From contig CAMJAJ010000054.1 in the NCBI GenBank assembly GCA_946403565.1, positions 1 to 7,320 of the forward strand: a stretch of DNA of 7,320 nt. Direction: 5' to 3'. How positions within the stretch are numbered: the stretch's first letter is position 1; each line of letters opens with the position of its first letter. Origin of the DNA: an uncultured Treponema sp. Lineage in GTDB: Bacteria > Spirochaetota > Spirochaetia > Treponematales > Treponemataceae. A program made the position numbers and the translations under genes. Shown piece by piece: positions 1 to 5,522 of the stretch. The notes under the pieces are model-generated. The model searched no databases and was not told where the DNA came from. It saw only the letters and a program-made list of their open reading frames with translations.

Positions 1-599
1 GTGAAGAGCGCGAGGATGACGAGGGAGGAACTGAGCCCGTCTACCCCGTCGGTGCAGTTGGTCGTGTTCACGGAGACCCAGAGCAGTACGGTGGATATGG
101 TGACGTACAGCCATGCAGGGACCCGGACGGCGCCGGAGACGAAGGGCAGCCAGAAGGAGAGCGAGCCGTCCGGCGCCGCCATGAAGTACGCGAGCAGGAA
201 TGAGGCGGCAAGGCACAGGATGAAGTCCAGCAGGGCCTTGCGGTACTCGCCCCAGCCGTTCAGGCTCCTGTCATCCAGATAGCCGGTCAGCATCATGAGC
301 CAGGTAAGGACCAGGGCCCCGGCCTGCAGGAGGTCCAGGGGGATGAATGCGACGCAGAGCAGGACGAAGAGGCTGATGAAGACCACGCCCGCACCGGTCG
401 GCTTGCCCTTGGCCGCCTCCTTGGAAAGCGTGAACTCCCTCCCCCGGTCATGCGGCAGGAGTCCATAGAACTTCGGAAGCAGGCTTTCGGTCAGGACAAA
501 GGCTATATAGAGGGCAAAGACGATCAAGATTGCGTAGGACTGCAGGAGCCGCGCAGGGCCAAAATAGCTTTTCAGCAGTCCACCCAGATAGTAAAGCAT
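1..599 (-). CDS. mraY: Phospho-N-acetylmuramoyl-pentapeptide-transferase (MraY), N-terminal part
   Basis: I translated this by hand on the minus strand from the ATG at 599-597; 199 residues are visible and the C-terminus lies outside the window. MraY is an integral membrane enzyme that moves phospho-MurNAc-pentapeptide onto undecaprenyl phosphate, giving lipid I. Family marks seen: a MraY-like start MLYYLGGLL; hydrophobic segments at about residues 20-40, 70-105, 122-141 and 160-178; GKPTGAG at 65-71 (cf. the MraY TPTMGG loop); the aspartate pair D109-D110 in GYLDD; and NTTNCTDGVDGL at 178-189 (cf. NAVNLTDGLDGL). The Lys usual at DDxxK is replaced (DDRSL) and the following loop is unusual, so a WecA/TagO-type relative is the alternative, but the TPT and TDG signatures favour MraY. 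The start is fixed by an in-frame TGA at 614-612. It is divergent from thrH. Confidence 0.85.
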   Translation of the reverse strand, partial: MLYYLGGLLKSYFGPARLLQSYAILIVFALYIAFVLTESLLPKFYGLLPHDRGREFTLSKEAAKGKPTGAGVVFISLFVLLCVAFIPLDLLQAGALVLTWLMMLTGYLDDRSLNGWGEYRKALLDFILCLAASFLLAYFMAAPDGSLSFWLPFVSGAVRVPAWLYVTISTVLLWVSVNTTNCTDGVDGLSSSLVILALF

Positions 600-634
600 T
601 TTTGTATAGTATCAAAAACGGTCGAGAGTTTCAA
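600..634 (-). promoter_or_regulatory. Strong sigma70-type promoter for mraY, probably leaderless
   Basis: On the minus strand, TTGAAA (634-629) is followed by a 17-nt spacer and TACTAT (611-606), with an extended TG element just upstream (TGATACTAT). Only six bases separate the -10 box from the mraY ATG, so transcription should begin at or within a base or two of the start codon. There is no purine-rich Shine-Dalgarno sequence in this interval. The match is by eye; the start site is inferred from normal -10 to +1 spacing. Confidence 0.65.
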
Positions 635-664
635 GCCGAGGGAATTTTGCCGCTTCCCTCTCGA
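622..664. repeat. Overlapping inverted repeats between divergent promoters
   Basis: Two perfect 7-bp inverted repeats share bases. The inner one pairs GAGGGAA (638-644) with TTCCCTC (654-660) across a 9-nt loop. The outer one pairs TCGAGAG (622-628) with CTCTCGA (658-664). They overlap at 658-660, so only one could form as a hairpin at a time. The outer left arm abuts the mraY -35 box. This could be a protein-binding operator or chance; neither a U-tract nor a coding end is present, so it is not a terminator. Confidence 0.3.
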
Positions 665-689
665 TTAAATTTTCCCGTTGTGCTAGAGT
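661..689 (+). promoter_or_regulatory. Possible weak promoter for thrH
   Basis: TCGATT (661-666), a 17-nt spacer and TAGAGT (684-689), with an extended TG at 681-682, is the best plus-strand candidate upstream of thrH. The -35 box is poor. If used, it would leave a leader of about 55 nt containing the thrH ribosome binding site. A better promoter may have been missed. Confidence 0.3.
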
Positions 690-737
690 GTCTTTCACCG
701 CCGGAGGAAGGGTTCCTGCCGCGGAGTTTGCAGAAGT

Positions 738-743
738 GAGGTG
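738..743 (+). promoter_or_regulatory. Ribosome binding site that fixes the thrH start
   Basis: GAGGTG lies seven bases before the ATG at 751. It supports that ATG over an in-frame GTG at 688, which would add 21 residues not found in ThrH proteins. Confidence 0.75.
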
Positions 744-750
744 TGACGAC

Positions 751-1356
751 ATGGAAATTGTCTGTTTGGATTTGGAAGGGGTGCTGGTGCCGGAGATCTG
801 GATTGCCTTCTCCAAGGCATCGGGAATCAGCGAGCTGAAGAGGACGACGAGGGACGAGCCGGACTACGACAAGCTGATGAAGTGGCGGCTTGGCATACTC
901 AAGGAGCATGGGCTTGGCCTTAAGGAGATCCAGGACACCATCGCGACCATCGACCCTATGGAGGGGGCAAAGGACTTCCTTGACGAGCTCAGGAGCTTTA
1001 CGCAGGTGATAATCCTCAGCGACACCTTCACCCAGTTCGCAGGCCCGCTGATGAAGAAGCTCGGGCAGCCGACCATATTCTGCAACACGCTGGAGGTCGC
1101 TCCGTCAGGCGAGATAACGGGCTTCAGGCTGCGGTGCGAGAACGGGAAGCTGACGACGGTGAAGGCGCTGCAGTCCATCGGCTTCGACACAATCGCCGCC
1201 GGTGACAGCCATAACGACCTCGGGATGATCCGCGCGAGCAAGGCGGGCTTCCTCTTCCGCTCCACGGACAAGATAAAGGCCGACAACCCCGGCATACAGG
1301 CATTTGAGGAGTACGGGGACCTCCTTGCGGCGATAAAATCCGCCGTATCTTCTTGA
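751..1356 (+). CDS. thrH: ThrH-type phosphoserine phosphatase / homoserine phosphotransferase
   Basis: A 201-residue HAD-superfamily phosphatase. ThrH of Pseudomonas dephosphorylates phosphoserine and can transfer phosphate to homoserine, linking serine and threonine metabolism; the length here matches that family (about 205). The N-terminus MEIVCLDLEGVLVPEIWIAF is almost the same as I recall for ThrH. HAD motifs visible: the nucleophile loop DLEG with D7 and E9 (ThrH has DxE rather than DxD), VIILSDT at 87-92 with S90 as the motif II residue, lysines around 133-138 for motif III, and GDSHND at 151-156 as motif IV. The cap region includes TTRDEPDYDKLMKWR (32-46), also typical. The protein is cytoplasmic with no signal peptide. 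The start has a good ribosome site. The next gene begins 33 nt downstream but appears to have its own promoter. Which of the two reactions matters in this organism cannot be told from sequence. Confidence 0.92.
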   Translation: MEIVCLDLEGVLVPEIWIAFSKASGISELKRTTRDEPDYDKLMKWRLGILKEHGLGLKEIQDTIATIDPMEGAKDFLDELRSFTQVIILSDTFTQFAGPLMKKLGQPTIFCNTLEVAPSGEITGFRLRCENGKLTTVKALQSIGFDTIAAGDSHNDLGMIRASKAGFLFRSTDKIKADNPGIQAFEEYGDLLAAIKSAVSS

Positions 1357-1389
1357 AATAAGGATAGATTTGCTATAAGATAGCCCCCT
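1353..1389 (+). promoter_or_regulatory. Promoter for the DUF4912-GH57-like-ankyrin-rsmD run, near-leaderless
   Basis: TTGAAA (1353-1358) overlaps the thrH stop codon. Two overlapping -10 readings follow: TATAAG (1374-1379) with extended TGC but a 15-nt spacer, or TAAGAT (1376-1381) with a 17-nt spacer. Either predicts transcription starting 1-5 nt before the ATG at 1390. No Shine-Dalgarno sequence lies in the 20 bases before the ATG; the only AGGA (1361-1364) is 25 nt away. Confidence 0.55.
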
Positions 1390-2088
1390 ATGGAAGAGCA
1401 GATTCTTTCCCGCAAAAAACTTGAGAGCCTCACGAACACGGAGCTTGCTGAGCTTGCGGACGGCTATGGGCTGGACATTCCCAGCAGCCTGAACAGGAAC
1501 TTCATAATCGGGGAGCTGCTCGAATATGCGCAGGAGCTGGAGAGCACGTCGCTCGCTGACAGCGAGCTGAACTATGTCGATACGGAGGATGACGGCGGCG
1601 AGGCGGCGGGGGACGATTCCCTGCCCAAAAGCTACAACGAGACCAAGATAAACGCCGTCCTCCGCAATCCGACCTGGGTCTACGCGTTCTGGGACATAAG
1701 CGAGTCCGACCTGCAGTCTTTTGACGATAACACGGACTTTTCAAACCTGAACCTGCATGTCTCCTTCTTTGACAGCGCTGACAGCGAGGATCAGACGGAT
1801 TCCATAGACCTCAAGGTTTCCCTGGAGGACAGGAACCAGTACATACTGCTTTCGTCCGCAAAGAAGCATTTTTCGCTCGCGCTCGAGGCCTGCTACCTGG
1901 GAAAGCAGCCCCTGGTGCTGGCACGGAGCAAGCGGATTTCCGTGCCGACCGGCAACGAGGTCTTGAAGAATGCGGTCCCCGGGAAGAACATGGACTTTCC
2001 GCCGCTGGTCCGCCTCTCGGGAATTGACTCCGTCCTGAGGCGGCAGTACCTGGACCATAGGGAAATGTTTTCGGAGTCGGACGCGTAA
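1390..2088 (+). CDS. DUF4912 domain protein
   Basis: A 232-residue acidic cytoplasmic protein. Residues about 10-50 (LESLTNTELAELADGYGLDI and on) look like a small helical Rho_N/SAP-type module. Residues 51-77 are an acidic, low-complexity linker rich in D, E and G. From about 78 the DUF4912 domain begins with LPKSYNETKINAVLRNPTWV, followed by YAFWDIS; such Y/W-rich openings are typical of the family, whose function is unknown. As I recall, DUF4912 is often encoded beside or fused to GH57 proteins, and here a GH57-like gene follows after only four bases. That suggests a shared role, perhaps binding alpha-glucan or assisting the partner; this is inference. The ATG is the only plausible start because an in-frame TAG lies at 1381-1383. 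No Shine-Dalgarno sequence is present. Confidence 0.82.
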   Translation: MEEQILSRKKLESLTNTELAELADGYGLDIPSSLNRNFIIGELLEYAQELESTSLADSELNYVDTEDDGGEAAGDDSLPKSYNETKINAVLRNPTWVYAFWDISESDLQSFDDNTDFSNLNLHVSFFDSADSEDQTDSIDLKVSLEDRNQYILLSSAKKHFSLALEACYLGKQPLVLARSKRISVPTGNEVLKNAVPGKNMDFPPLVRLSGIDSVLRRQYLDHREMFSESDA

Positions 2089-2092
2089 GACT

Positions 2093-3688
2093 ATGGCCAG
2101 CAAGGATTTAATTTTGCTTCTGACGGCCGAACAGGCCTTCATACACAACTTCAACGCAAAGGAAAACTTCGTCTACGAGGACTCGGTCCTCTTTTCGGCG
2201 ATATCGAACAGCTACCTGCCCCTGCTGAACATGTTCCGCAGGCTGGAAGGGGAAGGCGTTCCGTTCAAGCTGGGCCTTGTCCTCAGCACCCCGCTCTGCA
2301 CCCTGCTGGCCCACAAGAGCACCAAGAAGAAGTACGTTGCCTGGCTTGACAAGATGCAGAAGCTGGGCGAGGAGGAGCTGGAGCGGCATGCGGGGGAGGA
2401 AGACGTCCTCCGCAATGTCAGGCACTGCCTCCAGGCCGTCCAGAAGAATAAGGAAGATTTTGAGGAGACCTATGAGGGCGACCTCCTGAAGGCCTTCAAG
2501 TCCTTTGCGGACAAGGGCTTTTTGGAGCTGATTCCCACGGCGGCGACATACAGCTACCTGCCCCATTACGGGGACCTGAAGGAGGCCCTGAACGCCCAGG
2601 TGGACGTGGGGCTGCATGCCCACCGGTCTTTCTTTGGCGAGACCGGGGACGGCTTCTTTCTCCCCTACCTTGGGTGGGCGGATGACTTTGATACGGTCCT
2701 CCGCTCCTATGGCGTGAACTACACGGTCGTGGACACACGGTCCCTCCTCTTCAGCAAGGACCTGCCTCCCACGGGGATATTTAGCCCCGTACGGACAAAG
2801 AAGTCGCTCGTCATCTTCGCGCGGGACTTCGACACACCCGAGGACATAGGGGGGAACCCGGCGGACGGACAGGACGACGGCTACATGAACGCCCCGGTCT
2901 ACCGCTGCGAACTGAACGACATCGGCTTCGAGCTGCATGACGGGAACATGGAGGACTTCCTCGGCACGGACTCGTCCAGGCTCCAGACGTGCTACAAGTA
3001 CTGGTCGAACGACGGGGCCACATACGATGAGGAGGCGGCGGAAGTCCAGGTGAAGGAAGATGCGGAGGACTTCTACCGCAAGAAGCTTTGCAAGCTGGAG
3101 GAGGCCGAGCAGCTGCTGGACGGAATGGAGAACGTGCTCACCTGCGTCATCCCGGCCCGGCTGATCGGCGACAGCTGGCACGAGGGCGTTTCATGGCTGG
3201 AACAGGTGATACGGCTTGCCGCCTCCGAAGGCAAGCTCCAGCTCTCCCTCTGCAAGGACCATATCGAGAAGCAGTTCAGCCTGCCCAAGATCACGCCCTA
3301 TCCGTGCAGCGCGGAAGGTGACGGCTACGGCGAGAACCTGCTGCACAGCTCCAACAGCTGGATGACGGACTGCGTACGGATTGCCAGCGAGCGCATGATA
3401 GACCTGACGGACCGCTTTCCCGCGGAGACCGGCATAAAGGCACGCATACTGAACCTCGGAGCCAAGGAGGTCCTGCTCGCGCAGTCGGCGGCATGGCAGA
3501 AGATGCTGTATGACGGGAACCTGCCGGAGTACGCCAGCATGGCGTTCAGCTCCTGCATACGCAACTTCAACATGGTGTTTGACTCGCTCGCGAGCAACAC
3601 CGTCAACACGGAATGGCTGTGCAGGTTGGAGAAGGAGGACAACATATTCCCCTGGTTGTCCTACAAGGTGTTCAGCAAGAAAAGATAG
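2093..3688 (+). CDS. GH57/DUF1957 branching-enzyme-like protein, catalytic residues lost
   Basis: A 531-residue cytoplasmic protein, close to the length of GH57 1,4-alpha-glucan branching enzymes (such as TTHA1902). Family landmarks: ENFVYEDSVLFSAISNSYLP (24-43), EGVPFKLGLVLS (54-65), LELIPTAATYSYLPH (144-158), VNYTVVDTRSLLF (208-220), WHEGVSWLEQVIRLA (362-376), and a DUF1957-like C-terminus with VLLAQSAAW (460-468) and DNIFPWLSYKVF (516-527). Every catalytic signature I can align is altered: the HAHLPF motif reads TAEQAF (11-16), the nucleophile loop LPEC reads LPYL (190-193; Glu to Tyr192), and DTELFGHWW reads PARLIGDSW (354-362; Asp to Pro354). The frame is intact, so this is a pseudoenzyme candidate rather than a decayed gene. 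The start lacks a good ribosome site and follows the DUF4912 stop by four bases, implying translational coupling. A binding or regulatory role is inference. Confidence 0.85.
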   Translation: MASKDLILLLTAEQAFIHNFNAKENFVYEDSVLFSAISNSYLPLLNMFRRLEGEGVPFKLGLVLSTPLCTLLAHKSTKKKYVAWLDKMQKLGEEELERHAGEEDVLRNVRHCLQAVQKNKEDFEETYEGDLLKAFKSFADKGFLELIPTAATYSYLPHYGDLKEALNAQVDVGLHAHRSFFGETGDGFFLPYLGWADDFDTVLRSYGVNYTVVDTRSLLFSKDLPPTGIFSPVRTKKSLVIFARDFDTPEDIGGNPADGQDDGYMNAPVYRCELNDIGFELHDGNMEDFLGTDSSRLQTCYKYWSNDGATYDEEAAEVQVKEDAEDFYRKKLCKLEEAEQLLDGMENVLTCVIPARLIGDSWHEGVSWLEQVIRLAASEGKLQLSLCKDHIEKQFSLPKITPYPCSAEGDGYGENLLHSSNSWMTDCVRIASERMIDLTDRFPAETGIKARILNLGAKEVLLAQSAAWQKMLYDGNLPEYASMAFSSCIRNFNMVFDSLASNTVNTEWLCRLEKEDNIFPWLSYKVFSKKR

Positions 3689-3694
3689 GGCGAG

Positions 3695-4492
3695 ATGAAT
3701 AGCGGCCGCCTCGTTTCCAGCCTCATCATGCTCTTCCTGCCCCTCCTCCCCCTCTGTTCCGATGATGGCGGGGATGCAGGCAGGCAGTCGCTCTACGACA
3801 TGGCGGTGGGACAGCTTGCTTCCGGGCCGGTTTCCGCAGACGAAGAGCCGAGGCGGCCCGCGCTGGGGGATGTGGACGGCAGGGACGAGAACGGAACGAC
3901 GGCCCTCATGCGGGCGGCCAAGGAAGGCAACGACTGGGAAGTGCGGATGCTGCTGGAAGCCGGTGCGGACGTCAACGCGAGGGACAGCGAGGGCTGGACT
4001 GCCCTGATGTATGCCGTCCGCTATCAGAACGGCAGCGACATCGTCAGCCTTCTGGGCAAGGCCGGGGCATATATGCGGGTCCGAAGCGCGCACAACACGA
4101 CTCCCCTGCTCCTGGCGGCCGCGTACAGCCAGAACCCGGACATAATCGACATGCTCCTGCAGGGAAGAAGCGGAGCTGAGGAGGAGGTGTTCAACGCCTT
4201 CATACTGGCGGTGGAAGACGGGAAGTCCAGCCAGCCGGTCAAGGAGGAGAAGCTCAGGCGCTTCCTACGGAAGGGGGTTCCGGTCAACGGCTTCTTCCGG
4301 GGGCTTACGCCGCTGATGTACGCATGCAGGTACGGCTCCACATCGCTCGCTGCCCGCTGCCTGCTGGAAGGGGGCGCGGATGCATCCCTGCAGGGCGAGG
4401 AAGGCAAGAGCGCGCTGGACTATGCGATGGAGAATCCCTCGTTTCCCCACGACAGGATTTTTAGCACGTTGATGGAAGGAAAAGGCTTATGA
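3695..4492 (+). CDS. Exported ankyrin-repeat protein, possible lipoprotein
   Basis: A 265-residue protein. The N-terminus has a short charged stretch and a hydrophobic core (residues 6-20, ending LLPLC), then SDDGGDAG, so export is likely. C21 could be a lipidation site: spirochaetal lipoboxes are loose, but Leu just before the Cys is unusual, so cleavage by ordinary signal peptidase is the alternative. About five or six ankyrin repeats follow: NGTTALMRAA (66-75), GWTALMYAV (100-108), NTTPLLLAAA (134-143), a degenerate unit around 165-200, RGLTPLMYAC (202-211) and GKSALDYAM (237-245). The clearest repeat ends are EAGADVNARD (88-97) and EGGADASLQG (225-234). Ankyrin repeats bind proteins; no partner can be named. 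The gene starts six bases after the GH57-like stop with AGGG (3687-3690) as a close ribosome site, and ends overlapping rsmD. Confidence 0.85.
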   Translation: MNSGRLVSSLIMLFLPLLPLCSDDGGDAGRQSLYDMAVGQLASGPVSADEEPRRPALGDVDGRDENGTTALMRAAKEGNDWEVRMLLEAGADVNARDSEGWTALMYAVRYQNGSDIVSLLGKAGAYMRVRSAHNTTPLLLAAAYSQNPDIIDMLLQGRSGAEEEVFNAFILAVEDGKSSQPVKEEKLRRFLRKGVPVNGFFRGLTPLMYACRYGSTSLAARCLLEGGADASLQGEEGKSALDYAMENPSFPHDRIFSTLMEGKGL

Positions 4493-5049
4493 GGATTACC
4501 GGAGGACTTTTAAAGGGCAGGACCACGCAGACTCCGAACGGCAAGATGGCGATTCGCCCTGCGATGGACATGATGCGGGAATCGGTCTTTGCGATACTGG
4601 GAACGGAGCTTGAGGGCAAGAGCTTCCTGGACCTGTTCTCGGGATCGGGGACCATCGCGCTGGAGGCCGTGTCGCATGGGGCAAAAGGTGTCTGCCTCTG
4701 CGAGATGGACAAGGACAAGGCAAAGACCATTATCGAAAACGTCAAGATGGCGGAGGAGCTTGGGGAGCGGATTGACTGCCACTTTATGGCCGTGGAGCTG
4801 TACCTGAAGCGCTGCAAGAAGCAGTTCGACTATATCTTCCTGGACCCGCCCTTCCCCTACCGCTTCAGGAAGGAGCTTGTCGAGACAATCGGTAAACGGA
4901 ACCTGCTCAACGACGGGGGGCTTGCCATGCTGCACCACCCCAAGGAAGACCCCCTGCCGGAAGAGCTGGGCGGCCTGAAGCGGGTCGACCAGCGCACGTA
5001 CGGGCGGTCGATAGTGGATTTCTTCAAAAAAACCGCAACTAAGCCTTGA
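4489..5049 (+). CDS. rsmD: 16S rRNA (guanine966-N2)-methyltransferase RsmD
   Basis: A 186-residue SAM-dependent methyltransferase that methylates N2 of G966 of 16S rRNA in the small ribosomal subunit. Motifs: the N-terminal signature MRITGGLLKGR (1-11), RPAMDMMRESVFAIL (23-37; usually RPT...RE), the SAM-binding loop LDLFSGSGTIALEAVSHGA (47-65), acidic E72-M-D74 after strand 2, and the catalytic motif IV DPPF at 119-122. The length is normal for RsmD. The ATG overlaps the previous stop as ATGA (4489-4492), and AAGGA at 4476-4480 gives an eight-base spacing, so it is co-translated with the ankyrin gene. Its TGA overlaps the -35 box of the next promoter. Confidence 0.94.
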   Translation: MRITGGLLKGRTTQTPNGKMAIRPAMDMMRESVFAILGTELEGKSFLDLFSGSGTIALEAVSHGAKGVCLCEMDKDKAKTIIENVKMAEELGERIDCHFMAVELYLKRCKKQFDYIFLDPPFPYRFRKELVETIGKRNLLNDGGLAMLHHPKEDPLPEELGGLKRVDQRTYGRSIVDFFKKTATKP

Positions 5050-5073
5050 CAAATCTGGATTATAAGGTAGAAT
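5046..5073 (+). promoter_or_regulatory. Near-consensus sigma70 promoter for the small protein-TPR-rlmN run
   Basis: TTGACA (5046-5051, perfect consensus), a 16-nt spacer and TAGAAT (5068-5073, five of six). The -35 box overlaps the rsmD stop codon. Predicted transcription starts near 5080, giving a leader of about 38 nt before the TTG start of the next gene. No terminator is visible between rsmD and this promoter. Confidence 0.75.
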
Positions 5074-5084
5074 AAAGCTATGTA

Positions 5085-5114
5085 ATGGAAGATTGTAGCT
5101 TGGGGAACAGATAG
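5085..5114 (+). other. Nine-codon upstream ORF or in-frame relic in the leader
   Basis: ATG at 5085 encodes MEDCSLGNR and stops at TAG (5112-5114), three bases before the TTG start of the following gene and in the same frame. It could be a leader peptide, an older N-terminus cut off by an amber codon, or chance. No ribosome site precedes it. Confidence 0.25.
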
Positions 5115-5117
5115 GAA

Positions 5118-5462
5118 TTGTTGGACGCTGATTTAAAAAAACAGATAGATGACAAGCAGGGGAAAGAAGGGTTCATAAAGGTCACGGACCTTCCGGTCGG
5201 CAACCTTTCGCTCCAGCAGAAGACCATACTAAACCGCAAGGCCAACGAGCTTTTCAATGAAGGGAAGGTTGAGATGGCGGAGCGCATCTTCATTACGACA
5301 GGATATTCAGACGGCTTGACCCGCTGTGGCGACAAGTATGCCGAAAAGTATGAATATATCAAGGCCCTGCGGCTGTACCTTTTGGCGCACAACAAGAGGA
5401 AATCGGAGCCATTGATTGAAAAGGTCGCAGGAATGGTTTCCACGCTGCTGGAAGAATCATAG
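5118..5462 (+). CDS. Conserved small protein of unknown function
   Basis: A 114-residue hydrophilic, mostly helical protein without signal peptide or membrane segment. I do not recognise a named family, though it resembles small hypothetical proteins I associate with treponemes. Visible parts: a charged start DADLKKQIDDKQGKEGFIKV (3-22), the segment TDLPVGNLSLQQKTILNRKA (23-42), then NELFNEGKVEMAERIFITTG (43-62), which reads like one TPR-type hairpin, and SDGLTRCGDKYAEKYEYIKA (64-83) leading to LRLYLLAHNKRKSEPLIEKV (84-103), a second. No ATG is available before codon 53, so the start is a TTG: 5118 or the next codon at 5121. AGGAA (5113-5117) touches the first and is three bases from the second. 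It lies 60 nt before a TPR gene, consistent with a shared helical-repeat role; this is inference. Confidence 0.78.
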   Translation: MLDADLKKQIDDKQGKEGFIKVTDLPVGNLSLQQKTILNRKANELFNEGKVEMAERIFITTGYSDGLTRCGDKYAEKYEYIKALRLYLLAHNKRKSEPLIEKVAGMVSTLLEES

Positions 5463-5522
5463 CGGTGTTGGACATGATGTAAAAAGTTGCGTTATTGCAT
5501 TTGGAGGAATTTAAAAAAGCGT
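5463..5522 (+). promoter_or_regulatory. TPR gene leader with a distant Shine-Dalgarno sequence
   Basis: GGAGG (5503-5507) is the strongest ribosome site in the window but lies 15 nt before the ATG at 5523, longer than usual, with no start codon at the ideal distance. A weak promoter reading (TTGCGT 5487-5492, 17 nt, TTTAAA 5510-5515) would start transcription at about the ATG. The TTG at 5487 is in frame but has no ribosome site, so I kept the ATG. Confidence 0.35.

Noticed and set aside
1..282. Open plus-strand frame of 93 codons starting GTG at the left edge
   Set aside because: It is antisense to the MraY reading frame, which has clear family motifs; the plus-strand product has no recognisable features.
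622..664. Bidirectional terminator between mraY and thrH
   Set aside because: The genes diverge here, so no transcript ends in this interval, and the stems are short and lack a U-tract.
688..750. Upstream GTG start for thrH adding 21 residues
   Set aside because: ThrH proteins begin at MEIxCLDLEG, and the ATG at 751 has a well-placed ribosome site.
864..1439. 191-codon minus-strand open frame
   Set aside because: It is antisense to thrH and the start of the DUF4912 gene, and its product resembles no family.
2108..3181. 357-codon minus-strand open frame
   Set aside because: It is a shadow in GC-rich DNA; the plus strand encodes a full-length GH57-like protein with many family landmarks.
2093..3688. 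Calling the GH57-like gene an active branching enzyme
   Set aside because: The HxH motif, nucleophile Glu and catalytic Asp are all replaced in the visible sequence.
2093..3688. Calling the GH57-like gene a pseudogene
   Set aside because: The frame is intact over the full family length and many non-catalytic landmarks are kept.
3191..4093. 300-codon minus-strand open frame
   Set aside because: It spans the end of the GH57-like gene and most of the ankyrin gene, both supported by homology; its own product shows no motif.
5020..5050. Terminator after rsmD
   Set aside because: There is an A-run (plus strand) but no GC-rich stem followed by U residues.
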